This document shows, piece after piece, positions 1 through 7,783 of a DNA stretch of 64,000 bases. Position numbers and translations under genes: made by a program. The stretch's first letter is position 1. Every line of letters starts with the position of its first letter. Below the pieces are notes generated by a model. It was not told the origin of the DNA and did no database searches. It saw only the letters and a program-made list of their open reading frames with translations. The stretch covers positions 2,609,501 through 2,673,500 of the forward strand of contig NC_007722.1 of assembly GCF_000013005.1 (NCBI RefSeq), read 5' to 3'. The DNA is from Erythrobacter litoralis HTCC2594. Its GTDB lineage: Bacteria; Pseudomonadota; Alphaproteobacteria; Sphingomonadales; Sphingomonadaceae.

Positions 1-179
1 CCCAACGCGACGGCAATAAAGAAATGCGGTGAGACCATGCCATTCTGCGCATAAAGCAGCGCCAGCGCGATAATCACCACGCCGACAGTCGCCAGCATCA
101 TGAAACGCATCAGCCGCTTGTAGCGCGCCCACGCAAAAGCCGCCTTGTCCGGATCTTCGAGCGGGGACTTGGGAAGCAT
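1..179 (-). CDS. Partial small membrane protein, unknown function
   Basis: The reading frame starts at an ATG (179-177) and runs off the left edge, so only the first 59 residues are visible. It opens MLPKSPLEDPDK, followed by a basic stretch (ARYKRLMRF). A hydrophobic segment follows at about residues 24-44 (MMLATVGVVIIALALLYAQ), and a second hydrophobic stretch begins at the edge. This pattern suggests a small inner-membrane protein with at least two helices. I do not recognise the family. It diverges from the CBS-domain gene at 291, so the 110 bp between them should hold promoters for both. Confidence 0.5.
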   Translation of the reverse strand, partial: MLPKSPLEDPDKAAFAWARYKRLMRFMMLATVGVVIIALALLYAQNGMVSPHFFIAVAL

Positions 180-290
180 GATACGATCCTGATACAGCGG
201 GCTGCGCCGGGCTGCGCGTGGTAAATGCCCCGACTCGCCAAACTTGCCCTTTCATGGCATGTTCCGCACCAGCGAAAAAGGAGGCCCGCC

Positions 291-722
291 ATGGAAGTCG
301 CACATCTCATCGAGAGGCGCGCCGCAGCTGATGTCATAACCTGCGATGCCCATCAACCTGTCCGAGAGGCCATAGCGCTGCTTGCGAGCAAGCGTATCGG
401 GGCCGTGCCGGTCATGGAGAACGGCAGCATCGCCGGGATTTTCTCCGAACGCGACGTGATCTACCGCATGGCCGAGGAAGGCACGTCCTGCCTCGACAAG
501 CTGGTCGGCCAGGTCATGACCGCGCCCGCCATCACGGTCGAGAAATCCACCAAGGTCGACGAGGCGCTGGCGCTGATGACGAAGCGCCGCATCCGCCATT
601 TGCCGGTGACTGACAACGGCGCGTTCGCGGGGTTCGTTTCCATCGGCGACCTCGTCAAAAGCCGGATCGACGAGGTTGAAAACGAAGCGCAGGCGATGCG
701 CGATTATATCCAGCACGCTTGA
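291..722 (+). CDS. CBS-pair domain protein
   Basis: A 143-residue protein made of two CBS motifs and little else (about residues 8-60 and 75-130). Recognisable pieces are GAVPVMENGSIAGIFSERDV in the first half and RIRHLPVTDNGAFAGFVSIG in the second. Stand-alone CBS pairs usually bind adenosine nucleotides and act as energy or redox sensors; the partner here is unknown. The start at 291 is chosen because a near-perfect Shine-Dalgarno (AAAAAGGAGG, ending near 284) sits 6 nt upstream. An in-frame ATG at 225 lacks such a site. Soluble, no signal peptide. The Fe-S carrier gene follows 31 bp downstream and may be co-transcribed. Confidence 0.85.
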   Translation: MEVAHLIERRAAADVITCDAHQPVREAIALLASKRIGAVPVMENGSIAGIFSERDVIYRMAEEGTSCLDKLVGQVMTAPAITVEKSTKVDEALALMTKRRIRHLPVTDNGAFAGFVSIGDLVKSRIDEVENEAQAMRDYIQHA

Positions 723-753
723 GCGGGGCCGGGCGCATCCCTACATTGCTGTA

Positions 754-1107
754 ATGAGCGAAACGCTGACCCCCGCTGCCGAAAAAATTCCGGCGCTGAC
801 AGAAGCCGCCGCCGCGCGCGTGCGCTGGATTGCGGAAAAGCAGGGCAAACCGGCGATCCTGCGCCTCGCGGTCGAAGGCGGCGGATGCTCGGGCTTCCAG
901 TACAAGTTCGAACTGGCCGATGCGCCCGAGGATGACGATCTGCAAAGCGAGACGGAAGGCGTCGCGCTAGTTGTCGATCCGGTCAGCCTCGAGCTGGTCG
1001 AAGGCAGCACGGTCGATTTCGTCGAATCGCTCGGCGGGGCAGCGTTCCAGGTTACCAACCCGCAGGCCGCCGCGGGATGCGGCTGCGGATCCTCTTTCGG
1101 GATCTGA
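754..1107 (+). CDS. erpA: HesB/IscA-type iron-sulfur cluster insertion protein
   Basis: An A-type Fe-S carrier of 117 residues that receives clusters from the assembly scaffold and passes them to apo-enzymes. The three ligand cysteines are present: one in GGGCSGFQY (about residue 48) and two in the C-terminal CGCGSSF. The length is normal for the IscA/ErpA family. The start ATG at 754 gives a standard N-terminus, and upstream extension would only add unconserved residues. IscA and ErpA cannot be separated with certainty by eye. ErpA is favoured because no isc or suf genes are adjacent. The stop is followed by a palindromic repeat rather than another gene of the pathway. Confidence 0.82.
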   Translation: MSETLTPAAEKIPALTEAAAARVRWIAEKQGKPAILRLAVEGGGCSGFQYKFELADAPEDDDLQSETEGVALVVDPVSLELVEGSTVDFVESLGGAAFQVTNPQAAAGCGCGSSFGI

Positions 1108-1120
1108 ATTCCAATTTTCC

Positions 1121-1158
1121 GTTCGCCCTGAGCTTGTCGAAGGGCCGTACTTTCTTTT
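1121..1158. repeat. Palindromic repeat copy 1 (CCTGAGCTTGTCGAAGG family)
   Basis: This stretch reads GTTCGCCCTGAGCTTGTCGA then AGGGCCGTACTTTCTTTT. It is nearly identical over about 38 nt to the copy at 41805-41841. A small perfect hairpin (GTACC-CGAA-GGTAC, 1165-1178) and a partial inverted partner (GGCTTCGACA near 1185) follow. Related copies lie at 7166-7184, 10556-10580 and 41872-41898. It fits a REP-like intergenic element; its function is unknown. Confidence 0.6.
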
Positions 1159-1238
1159 AGCGCAGTACCCGAAGGTACGAGCATGGCTTCGACAACCCCG
1201 GATCGGGTCCGGGGCCGAACCGTCCCGGGGGTGAGAGC

Positions 1239-2027
1239 GTGAGAATTGCCACTTTCAATATCAACGGCATCAAGGCCCGCCTGCCGCGCCTCATCGAATG
1301 GCTCGAGGAAACGCGGCCGACGGTCGCCTGCCTTCAGGAAATCAAGAGCCAGGACGACGGCTTTCCCGCCGACGAATTCGAGAAGATCGGCTATCACGCC
1401 ATCTGGCACGGGCAGAAAAGCTTCAACGGCGTCGCCATCCTGGCCGACGGGGTGAAGCCGGAAGAGACCCAGCGCGGACTCGGCGTGGACGGGCCCAAGG
1501 AAGGCGAGGGCGAGCAGGCGCGTTATCTCGAGGCCCACGTGAACGGCGTGCGCATCGCTTGCCTTTACCTGCCCAACGGCAATCCGCATCCCGGGCCAAA
1601 ATTCGACTACAAGCTCGCTTGGATGGAAAAGCTGCGCGCCCGCATGCGCGAATTGTGGCAGAGCGAACAGCCGACGATCGTCACCGGCGATTTCAACGTC
1701 ATCCCGCATGACGACGATGTCTGGTCGCCCAAGGCGATGCAGGACGATGCGCTGATGCAGCCGGAATCGCGCGATGCCTACCAGCGTCAGCTGGCCGACG
1801 GCTGGACCGATGCGGTCCGCACACTCAACCCGCGCGGCGGCGTGTGGACCTTTTGGGATTACCAGCGCGGTGCCTGGCAGCGCGACCACGGCTTCCGCAT
1901 CGACCATTGCCTGCTGTCGCCCGAACTGGCCGATCGCCTGACCGCAGTCGGCGTCGACAAGGACTATCGCGGCCGCGAGAAGGCCAGCGATCACACGCCG
2001 GTCTGGGTCGAACTTGCCGACGGCTGA
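1239..2027 (+). CDS. xth: Exodeoxyribonuclease III (AP endonuclease family)
   Basis: A 262-residue Mg-dependent nuclease of the ExoIII/APE1 fold. It cuts at abasic sites and trims 3' blocked ends in base-excision repair. Visible catalytic motifs are the N-terminal FNINGIKAR (Asn), LQEIKSQ (metal-binding Glu at about 35), TGDFNVIP (Asp/Asn at about 150), and the C-terminal SDHTPVW (Asp/His). The start is GTG at 1239, which puts the conserved MRIATFNING at the N-terminus. Length matches the family (about 260-270). It is convergent with the cell-wall hydrolase gene. The repeat at 1121-1158 lies in its upstream region. Confidence 0.93.
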   Translation: MRIATFNINGIKARLPRLIEWLEETRPTVACLQEIKSQDDGFPADEFEKIGYHAIWHGQKSFNGVAILADGVKPEETQRGLGVDGPKEGEGEQARYLEAHVNGVRIACLYLPNGNPHPGPKFDYKLAWMEKLRARMRELWQSEQPTIVTGDFNVIPHDDDVWSPKAMQDDALMQPESRDAYQRQLADGWTDAVRTLNPRGGVWTFWDYQRGAWQRDHGFRIDHCLLSPELADRLTAVGVDKDYRGREKASDHTPVWVELADG

Positions 2028-2090
2028 CGACGGGCAATAGAAAACCCCTCCGCATCCCGTCGGACACGAAGAGGTTCCCTGCGACCCTGT

Positions 2091-2114
2091 CCTGCCGGAG
2101 CGTGTCCGGGCAGG
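2091..2114. terminator. Possible hairpin between convergent genes
   Basis: CCTGCCGGA at 2091-2099 can pair with TCCGGGCAGG at 2105-2114 with a single bulged base. It lies between the stop of xth (2027) and the stop of the opposing hydrolase gene (2136). There is no T-tract, so any terminator role is tentative. Confidence 0.35.
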
Positions 2115-2135
2115 GCGGGCTGACTGATTCGACAA

Positions 2136-2792
2136 TCAGCGGTAGAAGATGTGCGTCTTGATCGTGGCGCGCGGCTGCTTGCGATAGCTCCAACGCGGCT
2201 TGACGTAATTGGCGTGGAAATAGAGCGAATCCTGCGCTTCGCTCTCCCACAGGCCTTCATGCGCGATGCGCGCGATCTTTTTGGCCTGCTTCCACGCGCT
2301 TGAGCCACGCTTGATCCGCGGCATCGTGCCGTTCTTCACGAAAGAAAACTGCGCGCGCTGGTAGACGACGCCGCAATAATCCGACGGGAAGACATTCGAT
2401 TCGGCGCGGTTGATGACGACCTGCGCCACCGCGAGCTGGCCGTTGAGCGGCTCGCCGCGCGATTCGAAGTAGATGGCGCCGGCGAGGCATTCCATCTGGC
2501 GCGAAAGCTCCTGCGGAGCGGAAATCTCGGAAATGAGGTCGCGCAGCGAGTTGGCCTCGGGGGCACTGTCTTCCTGCGCGGGCGCTGCTTCGGTTTCGGG
2601 AAGCGGCTGAACCACTTCTTCGGCCACGAAAACCGGAACGGTTTCTTCGACCAGCGCCTGTTCTATCGGCTGGCTGGCTTCGCTGGCCTGCGCATTGGCG
2701 CCCGACAGCTCGGCACTTACAGCGGTAATCACCATGCTTGCGGCAACGGCCACCAGCGTGAAGTGAGAAGTCTTGCGGCTCATCAATCTCAA
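2136..2792 (-). CDS. SleB-like cell wall hydrolase
   Basis: A 218-residue exported protein. The N-terminus has a basic start and a hydrophobic run (SHFTLVAVAASMVITAVSA), consistent with a signal peptide or anchor. A low-complexity Glu/Ala/Pro linker covers residues 40-95. The rest is a Hydrolase_2 (SleB) domain, with the hallmark CLAGAIYFESRGEP and its catalytic Glu, AQVVINRA, and LYFHANYVKPRW. Members cleave peptidoglycan (amidase or lytic transglycosylase); the exact bond is not clear from sequence. A second ATG three codons downstream (2783) is an equally good start. The gene stands alone, and 196 bp upstream of it hold no other recognisable feature. Confidence 0.82.
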   Translation of the reverse strand: MRLMSRKTSHFTLVAVAASMVITAVSAELSGANAQASEASQPIEQALVEETVPVFVAEEVVQPLPETEAAPAQEDSAPEANSLRDLISEISAPQELSRQMECLAGAIYFESRGEPLNGQLAVAQVVINRAESNVFPSDYCGVVYQRAQFSFVKNGTMPRIKRGSSAWKQAKKIARIAHEGLWESEAQDSLYFHANYVKPRWSYRKQPRATIKTHIFYR

Positions 2793-2988
2793 ATCTTACG
2801 GCGGTGAGCGAACCAGACGCAGGCGGGAACCGAGGGAGGAATTAAGCGTATTAGCTTTACGGTTCTGAACGGACCTGCCGGTCGCCCCCCGTCTGCGCGC
2901 TCATCGCACGCGGCAGGAGTGCCGCGTGGATTGCCTACGCCAATTTCGGGAGTGCCGCGCAGATAGGCGGGTTGACGTTTAGGTCAAG

Positions 2989-3327
2989 CTAACCGGGCAG
3001 ATTTGCGATGAACTGTGCCCCGTCCGCGATATCCGCTTCGAGAATCCAGACATCACTGTCCTGCCGCTTCCTGCGGTCGAGATATTCGCTGAATTCCCCC
3101 AGTTTTTCAGGGTCTTGCTCTTTCGAAAGCGTCCAGGCGCGCGATCCGTCGAGCTGGGGCATTCTTTCGTAAAGTTGCGCGGAATGGCCATTCTGTGTCG
3201 CAACCAGCAAGATGGTTCCGGCGTCGCGCTCGCCTTTGGCAAGCACGGTAGCGAAACCGCCTCCGGCTTCGACAAGGCGGATAATCGCGGCGATTTCGAG
3301 ATGGGCAGGGAGCCGCGAATCGCCCAT
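2989..3327 (-). CDS. DUF1491 family protein
   Basis: A 112-residue soluble protein of a family largely confined to alphaproteobacteria and without known function. Conserved landmarks are RLPAHLEIAAIIRLVEAGGG at the N-terminus (starting at residue 5), VLAKGERDAGTILL, LYERMP and RRKRQDSDVWILEADI near the end. The ATG at 3327 begins 1 nt after the stop of the upstream thioesterase gene (TGA-C-ATG), so the two are almost certainly translated from one mRNA. Nothing else in the context suggests a role. Confidence 0.78.
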   Translation of the reverse strand: MGDSRLPAHLEIAAIIRLVEAGGGFATVLAKGERDAGTILLVATQNGHSAQLYERMPQLDGSRAWTLSKEQDPEKLGEFSEYLDRRKRQDSDVWILEADIADGAQFIANLPG

Positions 3328-3328
3328 G

Positions 3329-3796
3329 TCAGCCTTCCGGGGAATATCCCGGCAATCCTGCCAGCGGGATATGCGAGCGCATGAACGTGCCGGTCCCGCG
3401 TCCGATCTCTTCGCCCTCCGCATCGACCAGCCGCGCTTCCGCGACGAAGACCCGCCGCTTGCCGCTGACCCAGCGCCCTTCGGCCACGACCTCCCCCATA
3501 CGCACCGGCTTGGTGAAATGCAGGTTGAACGATGTCGTCAGTAGGAAGCGGTCGGTCACCAGCGTGTTGGCGGCATAGAAAGCCGCATCGTCGAGCATCT
3601 TGAAATAGATCGTGCCATGCGCCGCGCCGGCCGCGTGATAGGTCTGCTCGGTCACCTGGAAGGTGATGCGCGAGCGCCCCCGCTCTTCGATCGCCAGCGC
3701 GGATTCGAACAGATGGTTGACGGGAGCGGCGGTGTAAAGACGCTCGAGCGCGCGGTAATGCAGGTCCGCCCCGGGGGTCTGCTCAGGCTGCGTCAC
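3329..3796 (-). CDS. PaaI-like hotdog-fold acyl-CoA thioesterase
   Basis: A 155-residue single-domain hotdog protein predicted to hydrolyse acyl-CoA thioesters. Family features are the helix segment AAGAAHGTIYFKMLDDAAFYAAN, containing the active-site region HGTIYFKMLDD, and the strands LTTSFNLHFTKPVRMGEV and RRVFVAEARLVDAEG. The substrate cannot be told from sequence. Its start (ATG, 3796) lies inside the end of ptsN (14-nt overlap), and its stop abuts DUF1491, so ptsN, this gene and DUF1491 may form one leftward unit. Confidence 0.8.
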   Translation of the reverse strand: MTQPEQTPGADLHYRALERLYTAAPVNHLFESALAIEERGRSRITFQVTEQTYHAAGAAHGTIYFKMLDDAAFYAANTLVTDRFLLTTSFNLHFTKPVRMGEVVAEGRWVSGKRRVFVAEARLVDAEGEEIGRGTGTFMRSHIPLAGLPGYSPEG

Positions 3797-4244
3797 GATC
3801 CGCCGCGTTGGTAATCAGCGCGTAGAGCGCTTCGGCATCGGGCGCTTCGGTCAGCAGGCGATGCGACTCCTCGTCGCGCACCAGCCGTGAAATCGCCGCC
3901 AGCGCGTGCAAATGCGTTGCTCCTGCATTGCTGGGCGACAGCAAGCCGAAGACCAGGTCGACCGGCATGCCGTCGGCGGCCGCGAAATCGCAAGCCGCGT
4001 CGAGCCGCAGCAGGACCGCCAGCGGGCGCGAGATCGTATCGAGGCGGGCATGCGGAATCGCCACGCCGCGCCCGAAACCCGTACTGCCCAGTTTCTCGCG
4101 CTCTTCCAGCGCATCGAGCACGCCGCCAGCGTCGAGATCGTAGATCCGCGCGAAATGATCGGCCAGCAGCGACAGGACCTCGCCCTTGGTGTCGGCAGAT
4201 GCGCTGGCGACGGCTTCGGGCGGGAAAGAGAAAAGCGCATTCAT
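3783..4244 (-). CDS. ptsN: Nitrogen PTS regulatory protein IIA-Ntr
   Basis: A 153-residue EIIA domain of the fructose/mannitol type that takes phosphate from NPr in the regulatory PTS-Ntr chain. The phospho-acceptor His sits in VAIPHARLD (about residue 66), preceded by REKLGSTGFGRG, as is typical for PtsN. The ATG at 4244 gives the usual N-terminus. An in-frame GTG nine codons upstream (4271) is possible but less likely. The gene lies 107 bp downstream of hpf on the same strand, the standard hpf-ptsN neighbourhood of alphaproteobacteria. The rest of the PTS-Ntr system is not in this window. Confidence 0.88.
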   Translation of the reverse strand: MNALFSFPPEAVASASADTKGEVLSLLADHFARIYDLDAGGVLDALEEREKLGSTGFGRGVAIPHARLDTISRPLAVLLRLDAACDFAAADGMPVDLVFGLLSPSNAGATHLHALAAISRLVRDEESHRLLTEAPDAEALYALITNAADRDAA

Positions 4245-4351
4245 GGTGAAACTCGGGGGTATTTCCAGCACTCGACAGGTTTCGGACCGCGCGGACAGAC
4301 AAGCGACGAACGCCCGCGATCAGGCGCTGCTCGATACCGATGTGGTCCCTC

Positions 4352-4924
4352 TCAGTGCGGTTCGACCCAGCCGATCGATCCGTCACGGCGGCGATAGACC
4401 ATATTATGTCGGCCCGTTCCAGCGTTTTTGAAGAACATCGCGTTTGTGTCACGCAAGTCCAGCATCATGACCGCATCCGCTACGGAAGCCTCGGGAATAT
4501 CGGTTTTCGTTTCCGCCACGACCAGCGGGGCCTCGCCGCCGTCCTCGTCCTCGATCTCGTCGGAATCGGATGCCGCGAAGATCGTATAGGCCGCTTCCTC
4601 TTCCTTGAGCGCATGGGCGGCCTGTTCGTGCCGGTCTTGCAGCCGGCGCTTGTAGCGCCGCAATTGCTTGTCGAGCTTTTCCGCCGCCTGGTCGAGCGCC
4701 TGGTGCGCGTCATGCGCCTCGCCATGGGCCTTGAGCACGAGCCCCTGCATGACATGGGTCACGATGTCGCAGGCAAAAGCCCCGGCAGGCGCCTTGCCGA
4801 ACGTAACGTGTGAAGAAATCGCCCGGCTGAAATACTTTTCGACGATGGCATTCAACCGGTCGGAGGCGTGGTCCTGCAGCGCGCTGCCGGTTTCGATCTG
4901 GTGGCCTGAAACGCGAATATCCAT
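4352..4924 (-). CDS. hpf: Long-form ribosome hibernation promoting factor
   Basis: A 190-residue long HPF. The N-terminal S30AE domain (about residues 1-105) begins MDIRVSGHQIETGSALQDH and binds the small-subunit decoding region. An acidic linker follows (SDSDEIEDEDGGE). The C-terminal dimerisation domain (about 135-190) contains the typical ASVADAVMMLDLRDTNAMFF and RRRDGSIGWVEPH. Long HPF alone dimerises 70S ribosomes during stasis. The start ATG at 4924 has AGGAGA about 9 nt upstream, and a GTG three codons earlier is less likely. Stress or stationary-phase control is expected from the family but not visible here. Confidence 0.9.
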   Translation of the reverse strand: MDIRVSGHQIETGSALQDHASDRLNAIVEKYFSRAISSHVTFGKAPAGAFACDIVTHVMQGLVLKAHGEAHDAHQALDQAAEKLDKQLRRYKRRLQDRHEQAAHALKEEEAAYTIFAASDSDEIEDEDGGEAPLVVAETKTDIPEASVADAVMMLDLRDTNAMFFKNAGTGRHNMVYRRRDGSIGWVEPH

Positions 4925-4978
4925 CGGCGACACTCTCCTGTTGTCTTGGGGGCATTGCTCACACGAGCGACGGCTGTA

Positions 4979-5668
4979 TCAATTGTTCCAGAGCGGGGAC
5001 TCGATCCCTTCGAGGAACACTTTGTGTCGGGCCAGTTCCTCCGCACTGGCCGCATGGGGACGGGGTGTGCGAAACGCTCGTGCGACCGTTTCCGGCTTCC
5101 ACGCAGCTTCGGACGGGTCGGTGTCGGCGGCTTCCGGATCGAGGCCGAGCCCAATCTGCCTGCCGCCGAGCAATTCGACATAGACCTGGGCCAGCAACTC
5201 GGCATCGAGCAGCGCGCCGTGCTTGACCCGGTGGCTGCGATCGACGCCGTAGCGGCTGCACAGCGCATCGAGCGACACCTTGGCGCCGGGGTGCTTCTTG
5301 CGCGCGATCTGGACGGTATCGACCATGCGATCCAAGCTGATTGCCTCGCGCTCGATCAGCTCCAGCTCGGTGTTGAGAAAGCCGAAATCGAACCCGGCAT
5401 TGTGTGCCACCAGCGGCGCATCGCCGAGGAATTCGAGCAGCGCATCCGCCGTGTCGCGAAACAGCGGCTTGTCGGACAGGAAGGCGGCGGACAGTCCGTG
5501 TACTTCCTCTGCCGCCGGCGGCATGTCGCGTTCCGGATTGTAATAGGCATGGAAGGTCTCGCCGGTCGGGACCCGGTTCATCAGTTCCACGCAGCCGATT
5601 TCAACCATCCGGTCCCCTGTCTTGGGGTCGAGGCCGGTGGTTTCGGTATCGAACACGATTTCACGCAT
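4979..5668 (-). CDS. dnaQ: DNA polymerase III epsilon subunit (3'-5' exonuclease)
   Basis: A proofreading exonuclease of about 229 residues in the DEDDh family. ExoI is REIVFDTETTGLDP (Asp/Glu metal ligands), ExoII is LVAHNAGFDFGFLN, and ExoIII is HGALLDAELLAQVY with the His and Asp. The tail after about residue 185 is the alpha-subunit binding segment. The start could be ATG at 5668 or GTG three codons upstream (5677); an AAGGGTG lies just before both. It follows coaE by about 60 bp in the same direction. The cluster ppsR-maf-aroE-coaE-dnaQ beside the origin is also seen in Caulobacter. Confidence 0.92.
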   Translation of the reverse strand: MREIVFDTETTGLDPKTGDRMVEIGCVELMNRVPTGETFHAYYNPERDMPPAAEEVHGLSAAFLSDKPLFRDTADALLEFLGDAPLVAHNAGFDFGFLNTELELIEREAISLDRMVDTVQIARKKHPGAKVSLDALCSRYGVDRSHRVKHGALLDAELLAQVYVELLGGRQIGLGLDPEAADTDPSEAAWKPETVARAFRTPRPHAASAEELARHKVFLEGIESPLWNN

Positions 5669-5727
5669 TGGCTGCACTATTCACCCTTGTGGCGCGAGTC
5701 GCAAGAGGTGTGATGGTGGATCGGTCT

Positions 5728-6318
5728 TCAGGCCGCGAGTTCGGCGATGAGCGCCTTTACCGAAGCCTCGGTCGCCTCCAGCGATTGTCCCGTATCGATG
5801 ACATGGTCGGCGCGCTCGCGCTTTTCCGCATCGGGCACCTGCAGCGTGAGGATGTGTTCGAACTTCTCCGGCGTCATGCCGGGCCGGGCGAGCACCCGTT
5901 CACGCTGCGTTTCGGCGGGAGCAGACACCACCACGACCGCATCGACCGCAGCGTGCCCGCCCTTTTCGAACAGCAGCGGAATGTCGAAAACGACCATCGG
6001 TTTGTCGTGATGCTGCTCGAGGAACGCGGCGCGCTTGGCACCGACCGCGGGATGCACGATCGCCTCAAGGTTCGCCAGCAGCGTGGCATCGGCGAAAACC
6101 TGCGCGCCCAGGGCCTCGCGGTCGACGCCTTCAGGCCCGGTCGAACCGGGGAAGGCGGCTTCGATGGCGGGCAGCAGTTCGCCGCCCGGCCCCTGCATCG
6201 CGCGCACTTCGGCATCGGCATCGAAAACGGGCACGCCGGCACGCTCGAACATATCGGCGACGGTCGACTTGCCCATTCCGATCGAACCGGTGAGCCCGAT
6301 AATCTTGGGTCGATTCAT
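5728..6318 (-). CDS. coaE: Dephospho-CoA kinase
   Basis: Catalyses the last step of coenzyme A synthesis, the ATP-dependent 3'-phosphorylation of dephospho-CoA. The 196-residue protein has the P-loop [18 protein letters not shown] at residues 6-23, [10 protein letters not shown] for CoA binding, and [12 protein letters not shown] and [18 protein letters not shown], all typical of CoaE. The ATG at 6318 overlaps the aroE stop in an ATGA arrangement, which implies translational coupling. Confidence 0.93.
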   Translation of the reverse strand: MNRPKIIGLTGSIGMGKSTVADMFERAGVPVFDADAEVRAMQGPGGELLPAIEAAFPGSTGPEGVDREALGAQVFADATLLANLEAIVHPAVGAKRAAFLEQHHDKPMVVFDIPLLFEKGGHAAVDAVVVVSAPAETQRERVLARPGMTPEKFEHILTLQVPDAEKRERADHVIDTGQSLEATEASVKALIAELAA

Positions 6319-7196
6319 GCGAGAAGCCTTTCGCGCAGCTCTTGGTCAAAGTCGCGCGGCGGGGCGGCGTCGAAGAACAGCTCGAATGCCTCCGCCGCCT
6401 GACCGATCAGCATGGCGAGGCCGTCGATCGTGCGAAATCCCGCCGCGCGCGCCTGCTCCAGCAGCACGGTGTCGATGGGATCGGTCACAATGTCATAGAC
6501 GATCGATCCGGGCGGTGCGTGCGAGATCGCAAAAGCGAGCGGCGGCTGTCCCGCCATGCCGAGCGGCGAGGCGTTGACGACGAGATCGAGACATTGCTCG
6601 CGGTCGTCGAAGGCGAAGTCGGTTGCTTCGGCAAAATGCGATAGCGGCGGGTTGAAATGTTCGGTGGGGCCGCCGAGCTCCTCCAGCAGGCGCGCTGCCT
6701 TTTCCGGATCGCGACCGGCCAGCACGATCGTGAAGCCTTCCCCGGCAAGCCCGGCGACGATCGCGCGCGCCGCCCCGCCGGTGCCGATGACCCTCGTCAT
6801 GCGGAACAGGTGGTGCCCCGACAGCTCGTCTCGCAGTGGCTCGAGGAATCCTACGACATCGGTATTGTATCCGGTCAGCACGCCATCATCGCTGCGCACC
6901 ACGGTATTCACCGCGCCGATCTTCTCGGCCGTCGGATCGAGCCGGTCGAGCAGCGGCAGAACCGCCTGCTTGTGCGGCATGGTGACGTTGCAGCCGCGCC
7001 AGTTGGCGTCGCCCTTCCGCTCGAACAGATATTGCGCCAGTGCCTCCGGCGCGACCGCTTGCGCACGATAATGGGCATCGAGCCCGAGCTGTGCGATCCA
7101 GAACATGTGGATCAACGGCGATTTGGACTGCGCGATCGGATCGCCGATGACTTCGGCGTAGGCCTGTCGTGAGCCTGTCGAAGGGGGCATACTCAT
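6315..7196 (-). CDS. aroE: Shikimate dehydrogenase
   Basis: A 293-residue NADP-dependent enzyme reducing 3-dehydroshikimate in aromatic amino-acid synthesis. Landmarks are [16 protein letters not shown] (substrate-binding Ser residues), [12 protein letters not shown] with the catalytic Lys, [16 protein letters not shown] with the catalytic Asp, and the nucleotide loop [15 protein letters not shown]. The ATG at 7196 overlaps the maf stop by 4 nt (ATGA). Residues 3-11 (MPPSTGSRQ) are encoded by a copy of the chromosomal palindromic repeat, so the leader of this enzyme has absorbed repeat DNA. The conserved domain begins only at about residue 12. Confidence 0.92.
   Translation of the reverse strand: MSMPPSTGSRQAYAEVIGDPIAQSKSPLIHMFWIAQLGLDAHYRAQAVAPEALAQYLFERKGDANWRGCNVTMPHKQAVLPLLDRLDPTAEKIGAVNTVVRSDDGVLTGYNTDVVGFLEPLRDELSGHHLFRMTRVIGTGGAARAIVAGLAGEGFTIVLAGRDPEKAARLLEELGGPTEHFNPPLSHFAEATDFAFDDREQCLDLVVNASPLGMAGQPPLAFAISHAPPGSIVYDIVTDPIDTVLLEQARAAGFRTIDGLAMLIGQAAEAFELFFDAAPPRDFDQELRERLLA
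7166..7184. repeat. Palindromic repeat copy 2, inside aroE coding sequence
   Basis: GTCGTGAGCCTGTCGAAGG matches the core CCTGAGC(C/T)TGTCGAAGG of the intergenic repeat family with few changes. Here it is translated on the minus strand as part of the AroE N-terminus (PSTGSRQ). This is the only copy found inside an accepted coding region. Confidence 0.55.
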
Positions 7197-7783
7197 GCCT
7201 GTAGGACGCCGCGCTCGCGCAGGGCTGCCATAACCTGCAACAACGGCATGCCGAGTACGGTAAACTGGTCGCCGATGATCTGCTCGAACAACTGCACCCC
7301 GCGCCCCTCGATCCGGAACACGCCGACGCAAGCGCCGACCTCCGGCCATTCGGCGTCGAGATAGCTTTCGATAGAGGCGTCGCTCAATTCGCGCACATGC
7401 AGGCTCGCCATGCTGTGGCCGATCCAGGTGATGCGGCAATCGGCGGCCAGCGCCGCGGCGCTGTGGAGCTGCATGATTCTACCCGAAAAGAACCGCAGGT
7501 GCTCGGCCGCCTGCTCGCGGCTTTCGGGCTTGTCGAAACGACGCCCGTCGACTTCGACCAGGCTGTCGCTGCCCAGCACCAACCGGTGGCAATCGCGCTC
7601 GGACACCGCAAAGGCCTTCGCCGCAGCGAGCGCCTGCGCCACTTCGGCGGCGGCGGAATCGGCCATCTCGGCCTCGAGCGCGCGCTCGTCGATATCGGCG
7701 CCTTGCGCTTCGTATGCGATCCCCGCCGCGTCCAGCATGGCGCGGCGCGAGGCGCTGTTGGAGGCCAGGACCAGCGGCATCAT
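7193..7783 (-). CDS. maf: Maf-family nucleotide pyrophosphatase
   Basis: A 196-residue member of the Maf/YceF house-cleaning family that hydrolyses non-canonical or canonical nucleoside triphosphates to monophosphates. Motifs seen are LVLASNSASRRAMLDAAGI at residues 4-22, EAQGADIDERALE, LVLGSDSLVEVDGRRFDKP (catalytic Asp) and GCVGVFRIEG-type QLFEQIIGDQFTVLGMPL near the end. Both ends overlap neighbours by 4 nt (ppsR upstream, aroE downstream). The exact subfamily (dTTPase or YceF-like) is not assigned. Confidence 0.9.
   Translation of the reverse strand: MMPLVLASNSASRRAMLDAAGIAYEAQGADIDERALEAEMADSAAAEVAQALAAAKAFAVSERDCHRLVLGSDSLVEVDGRRFDKPESREQAAEHLRFFSGRIMQLHSAAALAADCRITWIGHSMASLHVRELSDASIESYLDAEWPEVGACVGVFRIEGRGVQLFEQIIGDQFTVLGMPLLQVMAALRERGVLQA

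Noticed and set aside
741..2135. 464-codon open frame on the minus strand opposite the Fe-S carrier and xth
   Set aside because: It is antisense to two well-conserved genes, shows no recognisable domain and is the kind of long frame expected on the opposite strand of GC-rich coding DNA.
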